Source: Opitutaceae bacterium
Lineage (GTDB): Bacteria; Verrucomicrobiota; Verrucomicrobiia; Opitutales; Opitutaceae
Assembly (NCBI GenBank): GCA_017994935.1
Contig: JAGOJU010000003.1
Span: forward strand, 1-64,000
Direction of reading: 5' to 3'
Length of the DNA stretch: 64,000 nt
Shown one piece after another: positions 1 through 8,158 of the stretch; the stretch's first letter is position 1; each line of letters begins with the position of its first letter. Under the pieces are notes generated by a model, which made no database searches, had not been told where the DNA came from, and saw only the letters and a list, made by a program, of their open reading frames with translations. The position numbers were made by a program, and so were the translations under genes.

Positions 1-30
1 AAGGCCGCGCCCGTTGGCGCAACCTCGCTT

Positions 31-120
31 GTTTCCTTCGCCGGTATGATCCGTTTCAGGTTCAAAGGGTCGAGCGGCCGAACGTACCGCAATCTCAGTC
101 CTCCGCGGAGGACACCCCTA
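31..120 (-). promoter_or_regulatory. TPP (THI-box) riboswitch
   Basis: Read on the minus strand, this stretch carries the conserved thiamine pyrophosphate aptamer blocks in order: GGGGTG near the 5' end, CTGAG after a GC-rich hairpin, then ACCCTTTGAACCTGA, GGATCATACCGGCG and AAGGAAA. The aptamer senses TPP and represses thiamine biosynthesis or transport genes in cis. The controlled gene must lie beyond the left edge; only about 30 bases follow the aptamer in the window and no start codon is visible. thiC is the commonest target in this position, but that is a guess. Confidence 0.92.
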
Positions 121-187
121 CGAGCAGTCCACTGAAAACTCCGATCCCGGCTCTGACGCAAGCAAAAGTTTGTGTCCGCCTGGGGTT

Positions 188-2353
188 CTATTCCGGCAAT
201 GCGAAGGCGACATAGGCGTCACCCGACTTCGTGCCCATCTTTCCGCCACCGGCGGCGATCACAACAAACTGGCGTCCATTCACGGCATAGGTCGCAGGAG
301 TTGCATAACCACCCGCGGGGAGCGAGGTCTCCCAAAGGAGTTCTCCTGTCCTGCGATCGAAAGCACGGAACTTTTCGTCTTTCGACGCCGCGATGAAGAT
401 CACATCACCCGCAGTAACAAGCGGTCCACCGTAGTTTTCCGTGCCCGTTGGCGCAAGCCCGGCGGCGGTGAGTTCCGGCAATTCGCCAAGCGGCCGGCGC
501 CAGAGGTACTCTCCGGTATTGAGATCGATGGCATTGAGCGTACCCCAGGGGGGCTTGATAGCGGGATAGCCGTCGGCATCGAAGAAACGATTGTAGCCCG
601 TTGTCGTGTAGGGAATGTCCGGCAGGACCATTTCCTCGCCGGTCGGCTCCTGTTTGCTCGCTGCTTCATTGCGCGCCTCCGTCACGGGCGCGTGGGGCAC
701 GTCCAAGAGGTAGTCGATGAGTGAGTCACGCTGCGCCACACGAAGAAAACCGAAGGCCGGCATCATCCCCTTGCCGTCGCGGAGAAGGGTCGCGACAGCG
801 CCGCGATCCGTTCGTTGCGCCAGGCCCACGAGGCTCGGGATGTTTCCGGCGGGATTGCCCTCCCTGCCGGGTCCGTGACAGCTCATGCAGAGCTGGGTAT
901 AGAGCACCCGTCCGCCATCGGCCCCGCCTGGGCGCGCAGGGATCATCTGGTGGATCCATGCCATCTCGTTGCTGTTGACGTAGAGAATCCCATCGGGATC
1001 CACCGCCGGTCCTCCCCACTCGGCACCTCCGTCGAATCCGGGCAGTACGATCGTGCCCCGTTCGCTCGGCGGGGTGAAGGGGACATGCGGATCGAGTTCG
1101 CGCAGTCGCTGCAGGACCGCAGCATGCACCGCAGGCGTGCGATTGCTGGCCTGGTCCTCCGTGAACTGCTGGCGCGCAAACGGCGCCGGCTTCAGCGGCA
1201 CGGGTTGTGTGGGCCAGGTGGCTTCACCCTTGAGCTTCGTCTGCGGCACCGGACGCTCCTCCCATGGAAAAAGCGATTCACCGGTATCCCGATCGAACGC
1301 CCAGACATGCCCGGACTTGGTCACCTGGACCACGGCGTCGACCAGGCGTCCGGCGCGGCGCACCTGGCACAGCACCGGCGCAGCCGGAGGATCGCGATCC
1401 CAGACGTCATGATGCGTGAATTGGAAATGCCATTTGCGCTCACCGGTGAGCGCATCGAGCGCGAGCAGGCAGTCCGCAAAAAGATTGGCGCCTTTCCGGT
1501 TGCCACCCCAAAAGTCGAAAGCCGCAGAACCCGTCGGCACAAAGGCCAGTCCACGCTTCTCATCGATGACAACGCCCGCCCAGTTGTTCGCCCCGCCGAT
1601 CTTCTTCCACGCATCCGCCGGCCAGGTATCATGTCCGAATTCACCGGGATGCGGAATCGTGTGGAAGATCCAGCGCCGTTTTCCCGTGCGGACATCGTAA
1701 GCACGAATGTGACCGGGCGCGGCCGGCCCGGGTCCCTCCCCCACCCGCGTTGAAACAATGAAGACATCCCGATAAACGGCGCCCGGCGACGTGCCGACAA
1801 GATAGAGCCCGCGCACCTCCGCATCAAGGCCCTCGAAAAGATCGACGCGCCCGCCTTGTCCAAAACCCTCGATCAGCCGCCCGCTCTTCGGATCGATCGC
1901 ACAGATGTTGCTCCCCGCGGTGTAGAAAAGGCGCTGCTCGCCTCCCTCGCTCCACCAGGCGAGACCACGGTTCACTCCCTTCCGGGAGGAGGAATCCTTG
2001 CCATTGGCAAAGGGATCGAAACGCCAGAGTTCGCGGCCCGTAGCGGCATCTAGCGCAAACAGGCTCAGCTGCGGCGTGGTCCCGTAGAGTACGCCATCGA
2101 TGACCAGGGGATTGCACTGGATCTGCGTGTTGTTCCCGGAATCCCCTGCCCGGAAAATCCACGCCGGCTTCAGCTTCGCAACATTGCCACGATTGATCTC
2201 ATCGAGGCGGGAAAAGTGCGTGCCTTCAGAGCCGAGATAACTCGGCCAGTCCTCGGGCCTTGCCGCCGCTCCGCGGACAGGACTCCAGCTGACGACAGCC
2301 AGCATGACAGCCAGGATGCAGGACGGTTTGAGTGGAACAACCATGGGGTTCAT
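188..2353 (-). CDS. PQQ-dependent dehydrogenase with inserted cytochrome c domain
   Basis: A 721-residue secreted quinoprotein of the glucose/alcohol dehydrogenase type. An N-terminal signal peptide (about residues 1-28, ending VRGAAA) precedes an eight-bladed propeller with PQQ-type blade repeats (for example LFALDAATGRELW near 98-110 and LLALDALTGERKW near 296-308). A single haem c site, CMSCH at 489-493, with a probable axial Met at 530/531 (GKGMMPAF), is inserted between late blades, and propeller sequence resumes afterwards. It should oxidise a sugar or alcohol in the periplasm and pass electrons to its own haem; the substrate cannot be read from the sequence. It is the last gene of a minus-strand operon behind two sulfatases (48-bp gap), so a role in using the desulfated sugar is plausible but inferred. 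Confidence 0.9.
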   Translation of the reverse strand: MNPMVVPLKPSCILAVMLAVVSWSPVRGAAARPEDWPSYLGSEGTHFSRLDEINRGNVAKLKPAWIFRAGDSGNNTQIQCNPLVIDGVLYGTTPQLSLFALDAATGRELWRFDPFANGKDSSSRKGVNRGLAWWSEGGEQRLFYTAGSNICAIDPKSGRLIEGFGQGGRVDLFEGLDAEVRGLYLVGTSPGAVYRDVFIVSTRVGEGPGPAAPGHIRAYDVRTGKRRWIFHTIPHPGEFGHDTWPADAWKKIGGANNWAGVVIDEKRGLAFVPTGSAAFDFWGGNRKGANLFADCLLALDALTGERKWHFQFTHHDVWDRDPPAAPVLCQVRRAGRLVDAVVQVTKSGHVWAFDRDTGESLFPWEERPVPQTKLKGEATWPTQPVPLKPAPFARQQFTEDQASNRTPAVHAAVLQRLRELDPHVPFTPPSERGTIVLPGFDGGAEWGGPAVDPDGILYVNSNEMAWIHQMIPARPGGADGGRVLYTQLCMSCHGPGREGNPAGNIPSLVGLAQRTDRGAVATLLRDGKGMMPAFGFLRVAQRDSLIDYLLDVPHAPVTEARNEAASKQEPTGEEMVLPDIPYTTTGYNRFFDADGYPAIKPPWGTLNAIDLNTGEYLWRRPLGELPELTAAGLAPTGTENYGGPLVTAGDVIFIAASKDEKFRAFDRRTGELLWETSLPAGGYATPATYAVNGRQFVVIAAGGGKMGTKSGDAYVAFALPE

Positions 2354-2401
2354 TCGAGGATGGAAATGGAGCGGAGCTGCCCTCGCGACACGTTTCCGGC
2401 A

Positions 2402-3934
2402 TCAATGCGGCTTTTCACCCGGGAACGGTGCGTTGCCATGCGCGGAGCGCGGGGGCTTCGGCGGCACATGATAGTAGTCGCGCAGCCGGGCAAGTTCCAC
2501 TCGCAGGTCCCTGACCACCTTTGCATAGGATGGGTCGGAAAAGAAGTTGATCGTTTCCAGCGGATTTCGTTTCAGATCGTAAAGTTCCCAGTCGTCGACA
2601 TCGCCATAGTAGTGGGCGAGCTTGTATCGCTGTGTGACGACGGCTTCGTGGGGTCGGACGCGGTTCGGGGTTGGAAACTCATAGAAGTGATAATAGAAAC
2701 TGGTGCGCCAGTCCGCCGGATGCTCTCCCCGCAGAAGGGGCATGAGACTGCGGCCCTGCATCTCCTTCGGCGTCGGCACACCCGCCGCCTCCAGGAACGT
2801 CTCGGCAAAGTCCAGCACCGAAACGATGTCACCGTTGGTGCTGCCCGGTCTGACCACGCCAGGCCAGCGGAGCACAAACGGCGTGCGTAGGGACTCCTCC
2901 AGGACCCAGCGTTTGTCATACCAGCCATGTTCGCCGAGGAAGAAGCCCTGATCGCTCGCATAGACGACGAGGGTGTTGTCCGCGAGGCCTTCCGCCTCCA
3001 GTGCGGCGAGAAGCCGGCCGACATTGTCGTCAATCCCCTTCACCGTGCCCAGGTAGTCATGCATGTAGGTCTGATACCTCCAGCGCACGAGATCGCGTCC
3101 GGTCGGAGCGGCCTTGCGGAAGGCCGCATTGCGCGGGCCAAAGTACGCCTCCCAGCGGGCCCGCTGTTCCGGATCAAGCGAGGGCGGCATGACCAGCTTG
3201 GCGAGACGCTCGTTGAAGGTTTTCGCGAGATTCAAATCCTGATCCCGCCAGGCGAGGCCACGATGGTTGTCGTACGTGTCGAAAAGTGTCTCCGGCTCGG
3301 GGTAGACGCGTCCCTTGTCCCAATCGAGGTCGCGCATCGCCGGTGACCATTCCCCATGGGGAGCCTTGTTCTGCACCATCATGAGAAACGGCTTCGTCCT
3401 GTCCCTTCCCTTGAGCCACGCGATCGATTCATCGGTGATGATATCGGTCACATAGCCCTTGTGCGACACCTTCTCTCCGTTCCGGATCATCGGCGGATTG
3501 AAGTACTGTCCCTGCCCTGGAAGAATCTCCCAGAAGTCAAATCCGGTGGGATCGGAAACAAGATGCCATTTTCCGATAAGCGCCGTCTGGTAGCCGGCCG
3601 CGCGCAGAAGCTTGGGAAACGTGACCTGGCTCCCGTCGAATTCGGAATTGGTGTTGTTGTAGAATCCGTTGAGATGGCTGTACTTTCCGGTGAGCACCGT
3701 GGCGCGGCTCGGACCACAGAGGGAATTTGTCACGAGGCACCGATCGAATCGTATGCCTTCGCGCGCGATCCGGTCGATGTTCGGCGTGTTGATCAGATGG
3801 CGTTTCTCTCCATAGGCGCTGATCGCCTGTGTGCCATGGTCATCCGAAAAAATGAACAGGATGTTCGGTCGAGAGACCCCTGCCGACACAAGGGGGAGGG
3901 TTGAGAAAAGACACGCGAGAAACCGGATGCGCAT
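2402..3934 (-). CDS. Type I (formylglycine) sulfatase, secreted
   Basis: A 510-residue arylsulfatase-superfamily protein. A short signal peptide (residues 1-19) is followed by the metal-binding RPNILFIFSDDHG and the maturation motif CGPSR at 73-77, where Cys73 would become formylglycine. The second metal site appears as YASDQGFFLGEHGWYDKR. The length is usual for the family. It is predicted to remove sulfate esters from carbohydrates in the periplasm or outside the cell. It lies 7 bp downstream of another sulfatase and upstream of the PQQ dehydrogenase, forming one operon. The exact sugar and linkage position cannot be assigned by eye. A maturase (FGE or anSME) is not in this window. Confidence 0.93.
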   Translation of the reverse strand: MRIRFLACLFSTLPLVSAGVSRPNILFIFSDDHGTQAISAYGEKRHLINTPNIDRIAREGIRFDRCLVTNSLCGPSRATVLTGKYSHLNGFYNNTNSEFDGSQVTFPKLLRAAGYQTALIGKWHLVSDPTGFDFWEILPGQGQYFNPPMIRNGEKVSHKGYVTDIITDESIAWLKGRDRTKPFLMMVQNKAPHGEWSPAMRDLDWDKGRVYPEPETLFDTYDNHRGLAWRDQDLNLAKTFNERLAKLVMPPSLDPEQRARWEAYFGPRNAAFRKAAPTGRDLVRWRYQTYMHDYLGTVKGIDDNVGRLLAALEAEGLADNTLVVYASDQGFFLGEHGWYDKRWVLEESLRTPFVLRWPGVVRPGSTNGDIVSVLDFAETFLEAAGVPTPKEMQGRSLMPLLRGEHPADWRTSFYYHFYEFPTPNRVRPHEAVVTQRYKLAHYYGDVDDWELYDLKRNPLETINFFSDPSYAKVVRDLRVELARLRDYYHVPPKPPRSAHGNAPFPGEKPH

Positions 3935-3941
3935 GGTGACC

Positions 3942-5894
3942 TCAGTATTGGGAAAAGGTGGGATCGAAATGGGCGATCAACGCTCCAAGCGCCATGGAAA
4001 TGTAATACTCGAGATAGGACTTCTGCCAGCGCGACCTCGCCGTTGTCCAGCGCGGACGCAACTGGTCGAGGAAGGGACGCGCAGGTTCGCCAGCGAGTTC
4101 GAGGATGCGCGCCGCATGGAGTGCCGCATTCAGATCGGCACCGAGCGTCTCCTGCACGAGCATCTCCGCCGCAACTTTCATATCCTCCGTCGCAAGCAAC
4201 GCACCCGCCGCCTCGACGCGGACCGCCGCGGAGGGATCATCGAGAAGCGGCAACAGATCCTTTCGCACTTCGCGGGCCGCCTTCTTGTTGGCGGAGAAAC
4301 CGACTGCCGCCCAATAGCGCACAATGCTGTTGGTGTCCTTGAGGTGCTTGCGCTGGTCCGCGACTGCCCCGGGATCTCCAACCATGCCTGCAATCTTCAG
4401 GATGCGTTCCAGCGGATAGTCATCGCCCTTGCGCACCCACGTGTAAGGCGAGCTTCCGCCGGTATGATGCATCACCTCCTCCTCGGAGACAAAGGTCGCA
4501 TCCCGAATCTCGATCAGCCAGTCGTGCAATGTCGCGCGCATCCGCTTCAGCACCGCACGCTGGGCGGGATCCGCGGCGAGATTCCTGAGCTGATACGGAT
4601 CCGCACGCGTATCATACAACTCCTCAAGCGGTCGTGTTGGCGCGAGCCACGCGGTGGGCCCCTTGCCCAGGCGGCCCGCGGCGGCCTCGGCGAGCAGTTC
4701 GACACGAAAGGGACTCGTGTCGGAATAGGATTCAGGAGGTCCCCAGGAAAGATGGGGACGGTAGTTGCGGATGTAGAGCCAGCGCGTGTCACGCACCGAA
4801 CGCGCGGTATCGAACGCCTCGTCGACCCGGTCGCGGGCGCCAAACACATAGTTGCGCGGGGACTTCGCCGCATCGCCAAGAAACGCACTGCCCTGGAAAT
4901 GTCCGGGGATCGGCACTCCCGCCAGGCTCAGCAACGTGGGCGCAAAATCCACGAACGAGACCAGGCGGTCCTCCGTGCTGCCCGGCGCACCGGGGGCGAA
5001 GCGCTGCCACTTCTTGGGGAAGTGGATCAGGAGGGGCACGTGCATCCCGGAATCATGCAGGAGCCGCTTGCCCCGGGGCATGCCCATGCCGTGGTCCGAA
5101 TAGTAGAAGACAATGGTGTCATCAGCGAGGCCGTCGGCCTCAAGCTCGCGCAGGATCGCGCCAACCTTGTGGTCCATGACAGCGATGCAATCGTAGTAGC
5201 GGGCCATCGCCTTCCGTGAAGACGGAGTGTCCGGGTAGAACGGAGGGACCGTCACCGTGGCAGGATCAGTGCGCTCTCCGGGCGCAAGCTGGCTCGCAAT
5301 TTCACGCTCAAACTGCTCCTCCGGCCACGCGCTCGAACGCGACTGGTGGGTGTCCATGATGTTGAACACGGCCATGAACGGCTGGCCCGGCGCACGATTG
5401 CGCCAGTGCGCCTTCTCGCTGCACTCGTTCCACCACTCGCGCACGTACCGCGCCTCATCCCTGAGATTGTAGTCCGTCTTGACGTTGTTGGTCGTGTAGT
5501 ACCCCGCCTTGCGCAGGTACCCGGCATAGCCCTCGAATCCCTCCGGCAGGGAAAACTCGCAGCGCAGGTGCGGATTGCCCAGCGAATTGGCACACACGCC
5601 GGTGATCAGGGTCGCGCGCGAAGGAGAACAGACCGGCGCCGCGGAAAAGGCGCGCGTATATCGAACCGCCGTCTTTGCAAAAGCATCGATGTTGGGTGAA
5701 TGCGCCGTGCGATCCCCGAAGCAGCCGAGATTCGGACTCATGTCCTCATTGGTGATCCACAGGATGTTCGGCCTCTCCGCCGCCCGCATCGGCGCGAGAA
5801 AGGTAGGAAGAAGGAGGAGAAGCGCGATGAGAATGTTTCCGATTGATTTCAAGGGTAAAAGGGCTTTGGCAGCTGGGGTTGGGTTGAGCCCCAC
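3942..5894 (-). CDS. Type I sulfatase with C-terminal HEAT-like repeats
   Basis: A 650-residue secreted sulfatase, first gene of the minus-strand operon. The hydrophobic signal segment spans roughly residues 15-38. RPNILWITNEDMS gives the first metal ligands and CSPSR at 89-93 is the formylglycine motif; the second metal site is FYYSDHGMGMPRGKR. After about residue 490 the sequence changes to short alpha-helical HEAT-like repeats (for example IVRYWAAVGFSANKKAA and AAVRVEAAGALLAT), a common tail in planctomycete and verrucomicrobial sulfatases. The first ATG leaves 14 polar residues before the hydrophobic core, so a later start (such as a TTG near 5852) is possible. The domain order matches the sulfatase at 6235, suggesting an old duplication. 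Confidence 0.92.
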   Translation of the reverse strand: MGLNPTPAAKALLPLKSIGNILIALLLLLPTFLAPMRAAERPNILWITNEDMSPNLGCFGDRTAHSPNIDAFAKTAVRYTRAFSAAPVCSPSRATLITGVCANSLGNPHLRCEFSLPEGFEGYAGYLRKAGYYTTNNVKTDYNLRDEARYVREWWNECSEKAHWRNRAPGQPFMAVFNIMDTHQSRSSAWPEEQFEREIASQLAPGERTDPATVTVPPFYPDTPSSRKAMARYYDCIAVMDHKVGAILRELEADGLADDTIVFYYSDHGMGMPRGKRLLHDSGMHVPLLIHFPKKWQRFAPGAPGSTEDRLVSFVDFAPTLLSLAGVPIPGHFQGSAFLGDAAKSPRNYVFGARDRVDEAFDTARSVRDTRWLYIRNYRPHLSWGPPESYSDTSPFRVELLAEAAAGRLGKGPTAWLAPTRPLEELYDTRADPYQLRNLAADPAQRAVLKRMRATLHDWLIEIRDATFVSEEEVMHHTGGSSPYTWVRKGDDYPLERILKIAGMVGDPGAVADQRKHLKDTNSIVRYWAAVGFSANKKAAREVRKDLLPLLDDPSAAVRVEAAGALLATEDMKVAAEMLVQETLGADLNAALHAARILELAGEPARPFLDQLRPRWTTARSRWQKSYLEYYISMALGALIAHFDPTFSQY

Positions 5895-6172
5895 GAATGA
5901 TTGCCTCCAGATTCGACGAACAGAATCGCCACGGTCAAATGTCTTACGACTTGTCCTGTAAAGCGGGGTGCGAAAGTTTTCCGATCCCTTGCAACCTACA
6001 CCGAGAAACCAGCGTCAACTTGGACTGGCAATGCAATGTGCAGCTTGTTGCGCCGCCTGCTGCCTGATAGAATCGGCCTCCGCCAATTTGCAGTGGAGTC
6101 GATTCCCGTCGAAACGCTTCCTCCTTTCTCATTTGTTGAAATGGCAACCGTGATCCAAAGGGATTGCTCGCT

Positions 6173-6201
6173 TTGACAAGTCATTTGTCACTGCCTAAGA
6201 C
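6173..6201 (+). promoter_or_regulatory. Probable sigma-70 promoter with overlapping palindromic operator
   Basis: TTGACA (6173-6178), a 17-bp spacer and TAAGAC (6196-6201) lie 33 bp before the ATG of the plus-strand sulfatase. The -35 box is the start of an inverted repeat, TGACAA-N5-TTGTCA (6174-6190), placed where a repressor would block RNA polymerase. This suggests substrate-controlled expression of the sulfatase/GH2 genes. The rest of the 340-bp gap (5895-6172) must hold the promoter for the divergent minus-strand operon, but I could not pick convincing boxes there. Confidence 0.55.
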
Positions 6202-6234
6202 GTCAGCAATCACATCCAACTATAGCACCCGCCC

Positions 6235-8070
6235 ATGAAGAAACTTCTTCCATTGTTCGCAGCTGTGAGTTCGTTCACGACCGCTCTCTTCGCCGCAACT
6301 GACCGGCCCAACATCCTCTGGATCGTCAGCGAGGACAATTCCTACCAGTGGATCGGCTGCTACGGAAACACCCAGGCACAGACACCCAGGATCGATGCCC
6401 TGGCGAAGGACGGTATTCTCTTCGAGCACGCCTATTCCAATGCGCCAGTCTGCGCGGTCGCACGGTCCACCCTGCTGATGGGAACCTACGCCGTCACCAT
6501 GGGCACCCAGCACATGCGCAGCCGCCACCCGATCCCGTCGCGATACCGCCCCTATGTGGAGTACCTCCGCCATGCGGGCTACTACTGCACCAACAACGCC
6601 AAGACCGACTATAATTTTGAAGGCAAGGATACGTCGTGGTGGGACGAAAGTTCCACAAAGGCGCACTACTCCCACCGGCCCGCAGGATCTCCGTTCTTTG
6701 CCGTGTTCAACCTCGGAGTCTCGCACGAGAGTTCCCTGTTCGCGAACCAGCCCGGACCAAAACGCCTGTCGCCGGCCGAAATCAACCTGCCCCCCTACGT
6801 GCCTGACCTCCCGGAAATGCGCGTCGATTTCGCCCGCTACCACGACCGCATCACCGAAATGGACCGTCAGGTCGGAGCCCTCATCGACGAACTCGCGAAG
6901 GCCGGGCTGGCCGACGACACGATCATCATCTACAATGGAGACCACGGTGGCGTCACTCCCCGTGGCAAGCGCTACCTCTACGAGACAGGCGTGCGCATCC
7001 CCCTCGTGATGCACGTCCCGGCAAAATGGCGCAGCCTCGCGCCCTTCTCCTCAGGACAGCGCGTGCAGGAGCCCGTCTCCTTCGTCGACTTCCTGCCGAC
7101 ATTCCTGTCTCTCGCAGGCATCCCTCTCCCGGCAAACCTTCAGGGCCGGGCCTTCCTGGGTTCCCAGCGCCAGGGACCGGCCAGCGACGAAATGGAATTC
7201 CTGTACGCGGACCGTTTTGACGAACTCTACGGCATGCGCCGCGGATTGAGCGACGGCAAATGGAAGTACATGCGTTGCTTCACTCCCTATCTTCCCGCCG
7301 CGCCCTACAGTTTCTACCCCTTCAACGTTCCGTCCTGGGTTGCATGGCAAAAGGCATGGAAGGCCGGGAAACTGACAGGCATCCATCGCCAGTTCTGGGA
7401 ATCCACGCAGGCCCCCGAGGAACTCTACGATTTGTCCAGGGATCCGTGGGAGATCCACAATCTCGCCAACGATCCAGCCTACCAGGGCAAACTCGCCGCA
7501 CTGCGGAGTCGCCTCAGGCAGACCATGAAGGCCGCCTCAGACACCGGTCTCGTCCCTGAACCCCTTTTCTCCCGCGTGGCAAAGGGTTCCACGGTTGCTG
7601 ACTTCGTGCAAAGCAGCCGCTTCAACTACGATGGTATCCTCGATCTCGCTTTCGCGGCGACCCAGCGCGATGCCAAGGCGCTCCCCCAACTGGTGCACGC
7701 CCTCTCCTCGAAAGATGCCATTGCCCGCTACTGGGCGCTCTGCGGCATGGCCGTGCTGGGAAATGCGGCCGCGGGCAACGCTGATGCCGTCAAACCGCTG
7801 CTCGATGATCCCATATCCATCAATCGGACCGCCGCCGCTCTCGCCCTCTGGGAAATGGGCGATCGTTCGCTCGCCAAACACTCCTTGCTCGCAGCTGTCG
7901 CCGGCACCTCCGATTCATGGGATCTGCTCTACCTTCTCAACACACTTCACGCCCTTGATCTCACCCGCGATCTGCCCAAGGGCTGGGAGCACGGCAAGGA
8001 AGGGCGAAAGGACAATCTGGATTACATCCATCGTTTCGCCCTGCGCATCGAAAAAGAAGCGGCCGATTGA
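6235..8070 (+). CDS. Sulfatase family protein with HEAT-like tail and variant CAVAR motif
   Basis: A 611-residue secreted protein: signal peptide 1-20, first metal site RPNILWIVSEDNS, second metal site YNGDHGGVTPRGKRYLYE, and a C-terminal HEAT-like segment (about 480-590, for example AIARYWALCGMAVLGNAA). The maturation site reads CAVAR at 73-77, so the usual Pro/Ala at the third position of C-x-P-x-R is Val. Cys73 and Arg77 are kept, so formylglycine formation may still occur, and this may be a subfamily trait. It probably acts on sulfated sugars with the GH2 enzyme 88 bp downstream. It is divergent from the related sulfatase at 3942-5894. Confidence 0.88.
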   Translation: MKKLLPLFAAVSSFTTALFAATDRPNILWIVSEDNSYQWIGCYGNTQAQTPRIDALAKDGILFEHAYSNAPVCAVARSTLLMGTYAVTMGTQHMRSRHPIPSRYRPYVEYLRHAGYYCTNNAKTDYNFEGKDTSWWDESSTKAHYSHRPAGSPFFAVFNLGVSHESSLFANQPGPKRLSPAEINLPPYVPDLPEMRVDFARYHDRITEMDRQVGALIDELAKAGLADDTIIIYNGDHGGVTPRGKRYLYETGVRIPLVMHVPAKWRSLAPFSSGQRVQEPVSFVDFLPTFLSLAGIPLPANLQGRAFLGSQRQGPASDEMEFLYADRFDELYGMRRGLSDGKWKYMRCFTPYLPAAPYSFYPFNVPSWVAWQKAWKAGKLTGIHRQFWESTQAPEELYDLSRDPWEIHNLANDPAYQGKLAALRSRLRQTMKAASDTGLVPEPLFSRVAKGSTVADFVQSSRFNYDGILDLAFAATQRDAKALPQLVHALSSKDAIARYWALCGMAVLGNAAAGNADAVKPLLDDPISINRTAAALALWEMGDRSLAKHSLLAAVAGTSDSWDLLYLLNTLHALDLTRDLPKGWEHGKEGRKDNLDYIHRFALRIEKEAAD

Positions 8071-8158
8071 GCCCGCGAAACGGATCTCGATCCACGGGAC
8101 TTGGAAGGCCCCTCTTCATCTCGGGGGACACGACGTCGTGTCTCCCGCCCGCACTCAC

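Noticed and set aside
815..5219. Long plus-strand open frames opposite the PQQ dehydrogenase and sulfatase genes (for example 815-1753 and 3831-5219)
   Set aside because: They are Arg/Gly-rich antisense shadows of well-supported genes with clear motifs on the other strand.
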